From NCBI RefSeq assembly GCF_000003605.2, contig NW_003132263.1, positions 1-31,303 on the forward strand: a DNA stretch of 31,303 nucleotides, in the 5' to 3' direction. Both the position numbers and the translations under genes were made by a program. Source of the stretch: Saccoglossus kowalevskii. Lineage: Eukaryota; Hemichordata; Enteropneusta; Harrimaniidae. This document shows, one piece after another, positions 1 to 14,040 of the stretch. A model generated the notes under the pieces. That model searched no databases and was not told the origin of the DNA. It was given only the letters and a program-made list of their open reading frames with translations. Every line of letters starts with the position of its first letter. Within the stretch, counting starts at the first letter, position 1.

Positions 1-577
1 CACATGGTTCATGATATAAGAGAATAAAAGTCACATGGTGCATGATATAAGGAATACAAAATCACATGGGTGCATGATATGAGGAATACAAATCACATGG
101 GTGCATGATATAAGGAATAAAAGTCACATGGTGCATGATATAAGGAATAAAAGTCACATGGTGCATGATATAAGGAATACAAATCACATGGTGCATGATA
201 TGAGGAATACAAATCACATGGTGCATGATATAAGGAATACAAATCACATGGTGCATGATATAAGGAATTAAAAGTCACATGGTGCATGATATAAGGAATA
301 CAAATCACATGGTGCATGATATGAGGAATACAAGTCACAGGGTGCATGATATGAGGAACACATCGCACATGGTGCATGATACAAGGTATGCAAATCACAT
401 GGTGCATGATATAAGTAATACAAATCACATGGTGCATGATATAAGGAATACAAATCACATGGTGCATGATATGAGGAATACAAATCACATGGTGCGTTAT
501 ATAATGAATACAAATCACATGGTGCATGATATGAAGAATGCAAATCACATGGTGCATGATATAAGGAATGCAAATCA
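1..577. repeat. Left-edge monomers before the first landmark
   Basis: About nineteen monomers. The first 275 bases carry at least five small insertions against the 30-bp register: an extra AG near 19-24, an extra A near 58-61, GGG for GG near 68-70 and 99-101, and an extra base near 268. From 280 the register is clean. It then shows the order seen before other landmarks: CGCACATGG near 364, the TATGCAAAT variant at 387-395, the TATATAATG variant near 500 and a GAAGAATG variant near 533. The block looks like the tail of a higher-order unit whose start lies outside the window. Confidence 0.8.
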
Positions 578-2740
578 CCTGGTGCATGATGTAAGGAAAG
601 CAAATCACATGGTGCATGATATAAGGAATAAAAATCACATAGTACATGATATAAGGAATACAAATCACATGGTGCATGATATAAGGAATACAAATCACAT
701 GGTGCATGATACGAGGAACACAAATCACATGGTGTGTTATATAAGGAATAAAAATCACATGGTGCATGATATAAGGAATAAACATCACATGGTACACAAT
801 ATAAAGAATAGATATCACATGGTACATGATATGAGGAATAAAAATCACATGGTGCGTTATATAAGGAATACAAATCACATGGTGCATGATATAAGGAATA
901 CAAATCACATGGTGCGTTATATAAGGAATAAAAATCACATGGTACATGATATGAGGAATACTAATCACATGGTACATAATATGAGGAATGAAAATCACAT
1001 GGTACATGATATGAGGAATACAAATCACATGATGCATGATATAAGGAATGCAAATCACATGGTGCATGATATAAGGAATAACAATCACATGCTGCATGAT
1101 ATAAGGAATACAAAGCACATGGTGCATGATATGAGGAATACAAATCACATGGTGCATGATATAAGGAATACAAATCACATGGTGCGTGATATGAGGAATA
1201 CAAATCACATGGTGCATGATATAAGGAATAAAAATCACATGGTACATGATATGAGGAATACAAATCACACGGTGCGTTATATAAGGAATACAAATCACAT
1301 GGTGCATGATATAAGGAATAAAAGTCACATGGTGCATGATATAAGGAATACAAATCACATGGTGCATGATATGAGGAATACAAATCACATGGTGCATGAT
1401 ATAAGGAATAAAAATCACATGGTGCATGATATGAGGAATACAAATCACATGGTGCATGATATAAGGAATAAAAATCACATGGTACATGATATGAGGAATA
1501 CAAATCACATGGTGCATGATATGAGGAATACAAATCACATGGTGCATGATATAAGGAATACAAATCACATGGTGCATGATATGAGGAATACAAATCACAT
1601 GGTGCATGATATGAGGAATACAAATCTCATGGTGCGTGATATGAGGAATACAAATCACATGGTGCATGATATAAGGAATAAAAATCACATGGTACATGAT
1701 ATGAGGAATACAAATCACATGGTGCGTTATATAAGGAATACAAATCACATGGTGCATGATATAAGGAATAAAAATCACGTGGTGCATGATATAAGGAATA
1801 CAAATCACATGGTGCATGATATGAGGAATACAAATCACATGGTGCATGATATAAGGAATACAAATCACATGCAGCATGATATGAGGAATACAAATCACAT
1901 TGTGCATGATATAAGGAATAGAAATCACATGGTACATGATATGAGGAATACAAATCACATGGTGCGTTATATAAGGAATACAAATCACATCGTGCATGAT
2001 ATGAGGAATACAAATCACATGGTGCGTTATATAAGGAATACAAATCACATGGTGCATGATATGAGGAATAAAAATCACATGGTGCATGATATAAGGGATA
2101 CAAATCACATTGTGCATGATATAAGGAATACAGATCACACATTGCATGATATAAGGAACACAAATCACATGGTGCGTTATATAAGTAATAAAAATCACAT
2201 GGTGCATGATATAAGGAATAAAAATCACATGGAGCATGATATAAGGAATACAAATCACATGATGCATGATATGAGGAACACAAATCACATGGTGCGTTAT
2301 ATGAGGAATAAAAATCACATGGTGCATGATATAAGGAACAAAAATCACATGGTGCATGATATAAGAAATACAAATCACATGGTGCGATATATAAGGAATA
2401 CAAATCACATGGTGCATGATATGAGGAATACAAATCACAGGGTGCATGATATGAGGAACACATCGCACATGGTGCATGATATAAGGAATACAAATCACAT
2501 GGTACATGATATGAGGAATACAAATCACACGGTGCGTTATATAACGAATACAAATCACATGGTGCATGATATGAGGAATACAAATCACATGGTGCATGAT
2601 ATGAGGAATACAAATCACATGATGCATGATATAAGGAATAAAAATTACATGGTGCGTTATATAATGAATACAAATAACATGGTGCATGATATGAAGAATA
2701 CAAATCACATGGTGCATGATACAAGGTATGCAAATCACAT
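578..2740. repeat. Higher-order unit 1 (A-type head, B-type tail)
   Basis: Starts at the CACCTGG landmark (578), with the linker form GTAAGGAAAG shared with A-type units at 9905 and 11257. The head carries A-type markers: GTGTGTTATATAAGG near 733, ACACAATATAAAGAATAG near 794-811, and TAATCACATGGTACATAAT near 962. The middle (1267-1627) is the CACACGG to TCTCATGG module, which recurs at 3066, 16539 and 30451. The tail has B-type markers: CACGTG at 1776, CATGCAGCATG near 1869, CACACATTGC near 2137 and GGAGC at 2231. It closes with CGCACATGG, a TATATAATG monomer and TATGCAAAT at 2727. The distance to the next landmark is 2189 bp, which is 73 monomers minus the one base lost in the 29-bp monomer. 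Confidence 0.8.
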
Positions 2741-2759
2741 GGTGCATATATAAGGAATG
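2731..2759. repeat. 29-bp marker monomer, copy 1
   Basis: A monomer reading GCATATATAAGG where others read GCATGATATAAGG, a one-base loss. It sits between the TATGCAAAT monomer and the CACCTGG landmark. The same context recurs eight more times, so this is an inherited marker and not a random error. It shifts the reading frame and ends the + strand open frame running from 279. Confidence 0.92.
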
Positions 2760-5700
2760 CAAATCACCTGGTGCATGATGTAAGGAATGCAAATCACATG
2801 GTGCATGATATAAGGAATAAAAATCACATAGTACATGATATAAGGAATACAAATCACATGGTGCATGATATAAGGAATACAAATCACATGGTGCATGATA
2901 CGAGGAACACAAATCACATGGTGCGTTATATAAGGAATAAAAATCACATGATACATGATATGAGGAATAAAAATCACATGGTGCGTTATATAAGGCATAC
3001 AAATCACATGGTGCATGATATAAGGAATAAAAATCACATGGTACATGATATGAGGAATACAAATCACACGGTGCGTTATATAAGGAATACAAATCACATG
3101 GTGCATGATATAAGGAATAAAAGTCACATGGTGCATGATATAAGGAATACAAATCACATGGTGCATGATATGAGGAATACAAATCACATGGTGCATGATA
3201 TAAGGAATAAAAATCACATGGTGCATGATATGAGGAATACAAATCACATGGTGCATGATATAAGGAATAAAAATCACATGGTACATGATATGAGGAATAC
3301 AAATCACATGGTGCATGATATGAGGAATACAAATCACATGGTGCATGATATAAGGAATACAAATCACATGGTGCATGATATGAGGAATACAAATCACATG
3401 GTGCATGATATGAGGAATACAAATCACATGGTGCATGATATGAGGAATACAAATCTCATGGTGCGTGATATGAGGAATACAAATCACATGGTGCATGATA
3501 TAAGGAATAAAAATCACATGGTACATGATATGAGGAATACAAATCACATGGTGCGTTATATAAGGAATACAAATCACATGGTGCATGATATAAGGAATAA
3601 AAATCACGTGGTGCATGATATAAGGAATACAAATCACATGGTGCATGATATGAGGAATACAAATCACATGGTGCATGATATAAGGAATACAAATCACATG
3701 CAGCATGATATGAGGAATACAAATCACATTGTGCATGATATAAGGAACACAAATCACATGGTGCGTTATATAAGTAATAAAAATCACATGATGCATGATA
3801 TAAGGAATAAAAATCACATGGAGCATGATATAAGGAATACAAATCACATGATGCATGATATAAGGGATACAAATCACATTGTGCATGATATGAGGAACAC
3901 AAATCACATGGTGCGTTATATGAGGAATAAAAATCACATGGTGCATGATATAAGGAACAAAAATCACATGGTGCATGATATAAGAAATACAAATCACATG
4001 GTGCGATATATAAGGAATACAAATCACATGGTGCATGATATGAGGAATACAAATCACAGGGTGCATGATATGAGGAACACATCGCACATGGTGCATGATA
4101 TAAGGAATACAAATCACATGGTACATGATATGAGGAATACAAATCACACGGTGCGTTATATAACGAATACAAATCACATGGTGCATGATATGAGGAATAC
4201 AAATCACATGGTGCATGATATGAGGAATACAAATCACATGATGCATGATATAAGGAATAAAAATTACATGGTGCGTTATATAATGAATACAAATAACATG
4301 GTGCATGATATGAAGAATACAAATCACATGGTGCATGATATAAGGAATGCAAATCACCTGGTGCATGATGTAAGGAATGCAAATCACATGGTGCATGATA
4401 TAAGGAATAAAAATCACATAGTACATGATATAAGGAATACAAATCACATGGTGCATGATATAAGGAATACAAATCACATGGTGCATGATACGAGGAACAC
4501 AAATCACATGGTGCGTTATATAAGGAATAAAAATCACATGATACATGATATGAGGAATAAAAATCACATGGTGCGTTATATAAGGCATACAAATCACATG
4601 GTGCATGATATAAGGAATACAAATCACATGGTGCATGATATAAGGAATACAAATCACATGGTGCATGATATAAGGAATAACAATCACATGGTGCATGATA
4701 TAAGGAATACAAAGCACATGGTGCATGATATGAGGAATACAAATCACATGGTGCATGATATAAGGAATACAAATCACATGGTGCGTGATATAAGGAATAC
4801 AAATCACATGGTGCATGATATAAGGAATACAAATCACATGGTGCGTGATATGAGGAATACAAATCACATGGTGCATGATATAAGGAATAAAAATCACATG
4901 GTGCATGATATGAGGAATACAAATCACATGGTGCATGATATAAGGAATAAAAGTCACATGGTGCATGATATAAGGAATACAAATCACATGGTGCATGATA
5001 TGAGGAATACAAATCACATGGTGCATGATATAAGGAATACAAATCACATGGTGCATGATATGAGGAATAAAAATCACATGGTGCATGATATAAGGAATAA
5101 AAATCACATGGTACATGATATGAGGAATACAAATCACATGGTGCATGATATGAGGAATACAAATAACATGGTGCATGATATAAGGGATACAAATCACATT
5201 GTGTATGATATGAGGAACACAAATCACATGTTGCGTTATATAAGGAATAAAAATCACATGGTATATGATATGAGGAATAAAAATCACATGGTTCGTTACA
5301 TAAGGAATACAAATCACATGGTGCATGATATAAGGAATACAAATCACATGGTGCATGATATAAGGAACAAAAATCACATGGTGCATGATATAAGGAATAC
5401 AAATCACATGGTGCGTTATATAAGGAATACAAATCACATGGTGCATGATATGAGGATTACAAGTCACAGGGTGCATGATATGAGGAACACATCGCACATG
5501 GTGCATGATACAAGGTATGCAAATCACATGGTGCATGATATAAGTAATACAAATCACATGGTGCATGATATAAGGAATACAAATCACATGGTGCATGATA
5601 TGAGGAATACAAATCACATGGTGCGTTATATAATGAATACAAATCACATGGTGCATGATATGAAGAATGCAAATCACATGGTGCATGATATAAGTAATGC

Positions 5701-6129
5701 AAATCACCTGGTGCATGATGTAAGGAATGCAAATCACATGGTGCATGATATAAGGAATAAAAATCACATAGTACATGATATAAGGAATACAAATCACATG
5801 GTGCATGATATGAGGAATACAAATCACAGGGTGCATGATATGAGGAACACATCGCACATGGTGCATGATATAAGGAATACAAATCACATGGTACATGATA
5901 TGAGGAATACAAATCACACGGTGCGTTATATAACGAATACAAATCACATGGTGCATGATATGAGGAATACAAATCACATGGTGCATGATATGAGGAATAC
6001 AAATCACATGATGCATGATATAAGGAATAAAAATTACATGGTGCGTTATATAATGAATACAAATAACATGGTGCATGATATGAAGAATACAAATCACATG
6101 GTGCATGATACAAGGTATGCAAATCACAT
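2741..6129. repeat. Higher-order units 2-4 between 29-bp markers
   Basis: A 3389-bp interval (113 monomers minus one base) with landmarks at 2767, 4357 and 5707. The first part holds the CACACGG to TCTCATGG module (3066-3456), one monomer longer than its copies at 1267, 16539 and 30451. It is followed by B-type markers: CACGTG at 3605, CAGC near 3700 and GGAGC near 3821. The part from 4357 is a D-type unit with AAAGCACATGG near 4712 and the ATTGTGTATGATATGAGG and CATGTTGCG pair near 5198-5234. Units at 17137 and 26583 are close relatives of the 4357 unit. Confidence 0.78.
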
Positions 6130-6148
6130 GGTGCATATATAAGGAATG
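6120..6148. repeat. 29-bp marker monomer, copy 2
   Basis: Same one-base-short monomer (GCATATATAAGG) in the same position just before a CACCTGG landmark (6156). It ends the + strand frame opened after copy 1. Confidence 0.92.
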
Positions 6149-6878
6149 CAAATCACCTGGTGCATGATGTAAGGAATGCAAATCACATGGTGCATGATAT
6201 AAGGAATAAAAATCACATAGTACATGATATAAGGAATACAAATCACATGGTGCATGATATAAGGAATACAAATCACATGGTGCATGATACGAGGAACACA
6301 AATCACATGGTGCGTTATATAAGGAATAAAAATCACATGATACATGATATGAGGAATAAAAATCACATGGTGCGTTATATAAGGCATACAAATCACATGG
6401 TGCATGATATAAGGAATACAAATCACATGGTGCATGATATAAGGAATACAAATCACATGGTGCATGATATAAGGAATACAAATCACATGGTGCATGATAT
6501 GAGGAATACAAATCACAGGGTGCATGATATGAGGAACACATCGCACATGGTGCATGATACAAGGTATGCAAATCACATGGTGCATGATATAAGGAATACA
6601 AATCACATGGTGCATGATATAAGGAATACAAATCACATGGTACATGATATGAGGAATACAAATCACATGGTGCGTTATATAACGAATACAAATCACATGG
6701 TGCATGATATGAGGAATACAAATCACATGGTGCATGATATGAGGAATACAAATCACATGATGCATGATATAAGGAATAAAAATTACATGGTGCGTTATAT
6801 AATGAATACAAATAACATGGTGCATGATATGAAGAATACAAATCACATGGTGCATGATACAAGGTATGCAAATCACAT
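6130..6878. repeat. Short 749-bp unit between two 29-bp markers
   Basis: The shortest interval between 29-bp monomers: 25 monomers minus one base. It starts like the longer D and C units (CACCTGG, CATAGTACATG, a GATACGAGG monomer, a CATGATACATG monomer). It then goes directly to the closing series: CACAGGG, CGCACATGG, TATGCAAAT, TATATAACG, CATGATGC, ATTACATGG, TATATAATG, ATAACATGG and TATGCAAAT. It reads as a longer unit with its middle removed. Confidence 0.8.
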
Positions 6879-6897
6879 GGTGCATATATAAGGAATG
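6869..6897. repeat. 29-bp marker monomer, copy 3
   Basis: One-base-short monomer before the landmark at 6905. The next copy is more than 10 kb away, so this one marks the left limit of the stretch lacking the marker. Confidence 0.92.
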
Positions 6898-7594
6898 CAA
6901 ATCACCTGGTGCATGATGTAAGGAATGCAAATCACATGGTGCATGATATAAGGAATAAAAATCACATAGTACATGATATAAGGAATACAAATCACATGGT
7001 GCAAGATATAAGGAATACAAATCACATGGTGCATGATACGAGGAACACAAATCACATGGTGCGTTATATAAGGAATAAAAATCACATGATACATGATATG
7101 AGGAATAAAAATCACATGGTGCGTTATATAAGGAATACAAATCACATGGTGCATGATATAAGGAATACAAATCACATGGTGCATGATATAAGGAATACAA
7201 ATCACATGGTGCATGATATAAGGAATAACAATCACATGGTGCATGATATAAGGAATACAAAGCACATGGTGCATGATATGAGGAATACAAATCACATGGT
7301 GCATGATATAAGGAATACAAATCACATGCTGCGTGATATGAGGAATACAAATCACATGGTGCATGATATAAGGAATAAAAATCACATGGTACATGATATG
7401 AGGAATACAAATCACACGGTGCGTTATATAAGGAATACAAATCACATGGTGCATGATATAAGGAATAAAAGTCACATGGTGCATGATATAAGGAATACAA
7501 ATCACATGGTGCATGATATAAGGAATACAAATCACATGGTGCATGATATGAGGAATGCAAATCACATGGTGCATGATATAAGGAATGCAAATCA
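6879..7594. repeat. Transition unit into the A-type subarray
   Basis: Landmark at 6905, then the GTGCAAGATATAAGG variant (near 7009), which is otherwise seen only in the C-type units at 19176, 21515 and 28862. The second half (AAAGCACATGG near 7261, CATGCTGCGTGAT near 7325, CACACGG near 7413) resembles A-type units. The next landmark follows after 690 bp, close to the 689-bp spacing seen at 18487-19176 and 28173-28862. The block appears to be a junction between C-type and A-type sequence. Confidence 0.7.
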
Positions 7595-10500
7595 CCTGGT
7601 GCATGATGTAAGGAAATCAAATCACATGGTGCATGATATAAGGAATAAAAATCACATGGTGCATGATACGAGGAACACAAATCACATGGTGTGTTATATA
7701 AGGAATAAAAATCACATGGTGCATGATATAAGGAATAAACATCACATGGTACACAATATAAAGAATAGATATCACATGGTACATGATATGAGGAATAAAA
7801 ATCACATGGTGCGTTATATAAGGAATACAAATCACATGGTGCATGATATAAGGAATACAAATCACATGGTGCGTTATATAAGGAATAAAAATCACATGGT
7901 ACATGATATGAGGAATACTAATCACATGGTACATAATATGAGGAATGAAAATCACATGGTACATGATATGAGGAATACAAATCACATGATGCATGATATA
8001 AGGAATGCAAATCACATGGTGCATGATATAAGGAATAACAATCACATGCTGCATGATATAAGGAATACAAAGCACATGGTGCATGATATGAGGAATACAA
8101 ATCACATGGTGCATGATATAAGGAATACAAATCACATGGTGCGTGATATGAGGAATACAAATCACATGGTGCATGATATAAGGAATAAAAATCACATGGT
8201 ACATGATATGAGGAATACAAATCACACGGTGCGTTATATAAGGTATACAAATCACATGGTGCATGATATAAGGAATAAAAGTCACATGGTGCATGATATA
8301 AGGAATACAAATCACATGGTGCATGATATGAGGAATACAAATCACATGGTGCATGATATAAGGAATAAAAATCACATGGTGCATGATATGAGGAATACAA
8401 ATCACATGGTGCATGATATAAGGAATAAAAATCACATGGTACATGATATGAGGAATACAAATCACATGGTGCATGATATGAGGAATACAAATCACATGGT
8501 GCATGATATAAGGGATACAAATCACATTGTGTATGATATGAGGAACACAAATCACATGTTGCGTTATATAAGAAATAAAAATCACATGGTATATGATATG
8601 AGGAATAAAAATCACATGGTTCGTTATATAAGGAATACAAATCACATGGTGCATGATATAAGGAATACAAATCACATGGTGCATGATATAAGGAACAAAA
8701 ATCACATGGTGCATGATATAAGGAATACAAATCACATGGTGCATGATATGAGGAACACATCGCACATGGTGCATGATACAAGGTATGCAAATCACATGGT
8801 GCATGATATAAGTAATACAAATCACATGGTGCATGATATAAGGAATACAAATCACATGGTGCATGATATGAGGAATACAAATCACATGGTGCTTTATATA
8901 ATGAATACAAATCACATGGTGCATGATATGAAGAATGCAAATCACATGGTGCATGATATAAGGAATGCAAATGACCTGGTGCATGATGTAAGGAATGCAA
9001 ATCACATGGTGCATGATATAAAGAATAAAAATCACATAATACATGATATAAGGAATACAAATCACATGGTGCATGATATAAGGAATACAAATCACATGGT
9101 GCATGATACGAGGAACACAAATCACATGGTGCGTTATATAAGGAATAAAAATCACATGGTGCATGATATAAGGAATAAACATCACATGGTCCACAATATA
9201 AAGAATAGATATCACATGGTACATGATATGAGGAATACAAATCACATGGTGCGTTATATAAGGAATACAAATCACATGGTGCATGATATAAGGAATACAA
9301 ATCACATGGTGCGTTATATAAGGAATAAAAATCACATGGTGCATGATATAAGGAATAACAATCACATGGTGCATGATATAAGGAATACAAAGCACATGGT
9401 GCATGATATGAGGAATACAAATCACATGGTGCATGATATAAGGAATACAAATCACATGCTGCGTGATATGAGGAATACAAATCACATGGTGCATGATATA
9501 AGGAATAAAAATCACATGGTACATGATATGAGGAATACAAATCACACGGTGCGTTATATAAGGAATACAAATCACATGGTGCATGATATAAGGAATAAAA
9601 GTCACATGGTGCATGATATAAGGAATACAAATCACATGGTGCATGATATGAGGAATACAAGTCACAGGGTGCATGATATGAGGAACACATCGCACATGGT
9701 GCATGATACAAGGTATGCAAATCACATGGTGCATGATATAAGTAATACAAATCACATGGTGCATGATATAAGGAATACAAATCACATGGTGCATGATATG
9801 AGGAATACAAATCACATGGTGCGTTATATAATGAATACAAATCACATGGTGCATGATATGAAGAATGCAAATCACATGGTGCATGATATAAGGAATGCAA
9901 ATCACCTGGTGCATGATGTAAGGAAAGCAAATCACATGGTGCATGATATAAGGAATAAAAATCACATAGTACATGATATAAGGAATACAAATCACATGGT
10001 GCATGATATAAGGAATACAAATCACATGGTGCATGATACGAGGAACATAAATCACATGGTGTGTTATATAAGGAATAAAAATCACATGGTGCATGATATG
10101 AGGAATAAACATCACATGGTACACAATATAAAGAATAGATATCACATGGTACATGATATGAGGAATAAAAATCACATGGTGCGTTATATAAGGAATACAA
10201 ATCACATGGTGCATGATATAAGGAATACAAATCACATGGTGCGTTATATAAGGAATAAAAATCACATGGTACATGATATGAGGAATACTAATCACATGGT
10301 ACATAATATGAGGAATGAAAATCACATGGTACATGATATGAGGAATACAAATCACATGATGCATGATATAAGGAATGCAAATCACATGGTGCATGATATA
10401 AGGAATACAAAGCACATGGTGCATGATATAAGGAATACAAAGCACATGGTGCATGATATGAGGAATACAAATCACATGGTGCATGATATAAGGAATACAA

Positions 10501-11230
10501 ATCACATGGTGCGTGATATGAGGAATACAAATCACATGGTGCATGATATAAGGAATAAAAGTCACATGGTGCATGATATAAGGAATACAAATCACATGGT
10601 GCATGATATGAGGAATACAAATCACATGGTGCATGATATAAGGAATAAAAATCACATGGTGCATGATATGAGGAATACAAATCACATGGTGCATGATATA
10701 AGGAATAAAAATCACATGGTACATGATATGAGGAATACAAATCACATGGTGCATGATATGAGGAATACAAATCACATGGTGCATGATATAAGGGATACAA
10801 ATCACATTGTGTATGATATGAGGAACACAAATCACATGTTGCGTTATATAAGAAATAAAAATCACATGGTATATGATATGAGGAATAAAAATCACATGGT
10901 TCGTTATATAAGGAATACAAATCACATGGTGCATGATATAAGGAATACAAATCACATGGTGCATGATATAAGGAACAAAAATCACATGGTGCATGATATA
11001 AGGAATACAAATCACATGGTGCATGATATGAGGAACACATCGCACATGGTGCATGATACAAGGTATGCAAATCACATGGTGCATGATATAAGTAATACAA
11101 ATCACATGGTGCATGATATAAGGAATACAAATCACATGGTGCATGATATGAGGAATACAAATCACATGGTGCTTTATATAATGAATACAAATCACATGGT
11201 GCATGATATGAAGAATGCAAATCACATGGT

Positions 11231-11260
11231 GCATGATATAAGTGTAATGCAAATCACCTG
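11231..11260. repeat. Monomer with 2-bp TG insertion at a unit junction
   Basis: The linker reads AAGTGTAATGC where relatives read AAGGAATGC. The upstream 250 bases carry the GTGCTTTATATAATG marker, which at 8891 and 12671 leads into a GACCTGG landmark with GTAAGGAATGC. Here the downstream landmark is CACCTGG with GTAAGGAAAGC, as at 9905. The insertion therefore sits exactly where one unit subtype switches to the other. It ends the + strand open frame from 6909. Confidence 0.85.
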
Positions 11261-13170
11261 GTGCATGATGTAAGGAAAGCAAATCACATGGTGCATGATA
11301 TAAGGAATAAAAATCACATAGTACATGATATAAGGAATACAAATCACATGGTGCATGATATAAGGAATACAAATCACATGGTGCATGATACGAGGAACAT
11401 AAATCACATGGTGTGTTATATAAGGAATAAAAATCACATGGTGCATGATATGAGGAATAAACATCACATGGTACACAATATAAAGAATAGATATCACATG
11501 GTACATGATATGAGGAATAAAAATCACATGGTGCGTTATATAAGGAATACAAATCACATGGTGCATGATATAAGGAATACAAATCACATGGTGCGTTATA
11601 TAAGGAATAAAAATCACATGGTACATGATATGAGGAATACTAATCACATGGTACATAATATGAGGAATGAAAATCACATGGTACATGATATGAGGAATAC
11701 AAATCACATGATGCATGATATAAGGAATGCAAATCACATGGTGCATGATATAAGGAATAACAATCACATGCTGCATGATATAAGGAATACAAAGCACATG
11801 GTGCATGATATGAGGAATACAAATCACATGGTGCATGATATAAGGAATACAAATCACATGGTGCGTGATATGAGGAATATAAATCACATGGTGCATGATA
11901 TAAGGAATAAAAATCACATGGTACATGATATGAGGAATACAAATCACACGGTGCGTTATATAAGGAATACAAATCACATGGTGCATGATATAAGGAATAA
12001 AAGTCACATGGTGCATGATATAAGGAATACAAATCACATGGTGCATGATATGAGGAATACAAATCACATGATGCATGATATAAGCAATAAAAATCACATG
12101 GTGCATGATATGAGGAATACAAATCACATGGTGCATGATATAAGGAATAAAAATCACATGGTACATGATATGAGGAATACAAATCACATGGTGCATGATA
12201 TGAGGAATACAAATCACATGGTGCATGATATAAGGGATACAAATCACATTGTGTATGATATGAGGAACACAAATCACATGTTGCGTTATATAAGAAATAA
12301 AAATCACATGGTATATGATATGAGGAATAAAAATCACATGGTTCGTTATATAAGGAATACAAATCACATGGTGCATGATATAAGGAATACAAATCACATG
12401 GTGCATGATATAAGGAACAAAAATCACATGGTTCATGATATAAGGAATACAAATCACATGGTGCGTTATATAAGGAATACAAATCACATGGTGCATGATA
12501 TGAGGAATACAAGTCACATGGTGCATGATATGAGGAACACATCGCACATGGTGCATGATACAAGGTATGCAAATCACATGGTGCATGATATAAGTAATAC
12601 AAATCACATGGTGCATGATATAAGGAATACAAATCACATGGTGCATGATATGAGGAATACAAATCACATGGTGCTTTATATAATGAATACAAATCACATG
12701 GTGCATGATATGAAGAATGCAAATCACATGGTGCATGATATAAGGAATGCAAATGACCTGGTGCATGATGTAAGGAATGCAAATCACATGGTGCATGATA
12801 TAAGGAATAAAAATCACATAATACATGATATAAGGAATACAAATCACATGGTGCATGATATAAGGAATACAAATCACATGGTGCATGATACGAGGAACAC
12901 AAATCACATGGTGCGTTATATAAGGAATAAAAATCACATGGTGCATGATATAAGGAATAAACATCACATGGTACACAATATAAAGAATAGATATCACATG
13001 GTACATGATATGAGGAATAAAAATCACATGGTGCGTTATATAAGGAATACAAATCACATGGTGCATGATATAAGGAATACAAATCACATGGTGCGTTATA
13101 TAAGGAATAAAAATCACATGGTACATGATATGAGGAATACAAATCACATGGTGCATGATACAAGGTATGC

Positions 13171-13530
13171 AAATCACATGGTGCATGATATAAGTAATAC
13201 AAATCACATGGTGCATGATATAAGGAATACAAATCACATGGTGCATGATATGAGGAATACAAATCACATGGTGCGTTATATAATGAATACAAATCACATG
13301 GTGCATGATATGAAGAATGCAAATCACATGGTGCATGATATAAGGAATGCAAATCACCTGGTGCATGATATAAGTAATACAAATCACATGGTGCATGATA
13401 TAAGGAATACAAATCACATGGTGCATGATATGAGGAATACAAATCACATGGTGCGTTATATAATGAATACAAATCACATGGTGCATGATATGAAGAATGC
13501 AAATCACATGGTGCATGATGTAAGGAAAGC
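13171..13530. repeat. 180-bp local tandem duplication with chimeric landmark
   Basis: Six monomers from 13171 are repeated from 13351 (shift 180). The monomer at 13351 has the left half of the landmark (CACCTGG) joined to the right half of the first monomer of the block (TAAGTAATAC). The monomer at 13501 has a normal left half (CACATGG) joined to the landmark's right half (GATGTAAGGAAAGC). The second copy is also one monomer short. This fits a 180-bp duplication by exchange inside a monomer, plus a 30-bp loss. Confidence 0.85.
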
Positions 13531-14040
13531 AAATCACATGGTGCATGATATAAGGAATAAAAATCACATAGTACATGATATAAGGAATACAAATCACATG
13601 GTGCATGATATAAGGAATACAAATCACATGGTGCATGATACGAGGAACACAAATCACATGGTGTGTTATATAAGGAATAAAAATCACATGGTGCATGATA
13701 TAAGGAATAAACATCACATGGTACACAATATAAAGAATAGATATCACATGGTACATGATATGAGGAATAAAAATCACATGGTGCGTTATATAAGGAATAC
13801 AAATCACATGGTGCATGATATAAGGAATACAAATCACATGGTGCGTTATATAAGGAATAAAAATCACATGGTACATGATATGAGGAATACTAATCACATG
13901 GTACATAATATGAGGAATGAAAATCACATGGTACATGATATGAGGAATACAAATCACATGATGCATGATATAAGGAATGCAAATCACATGGTGCATGATA
14001 TAAGGAATACAAATCACATGGTGCGTGATATGAGGAATAC

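Noticed and set aside
721-760. TATATAAG in the GCGTTATATAAGG variants as promoter TATA boxes
   Set aside because: The match is a by-product of a very common monomer type repeated across the array. There is no associated start site or gene.
279-2753. Long + strand open frames (NHMVHDIRNT repeats), here and in most later units, as protein-coding genes
   Set aside because: The frame is open only because the 30-bp unit has no stop in it. There is no non-repeat start or end, variants are mostly amino-acid changing, two overlapping - frames are equally open, and the frame breaks at each 29-bp monomer.
2735-6871. Long - strand open frames (YHAPCDLYSL and MHHVICIPYI repeats) as Cys- or His-rich repeat proteins
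   Set aside because: Same cause as the + strand frames. The proteins switch between the two decapeptides wherever a one-base indel occurs, as expected for non-coding satellite.
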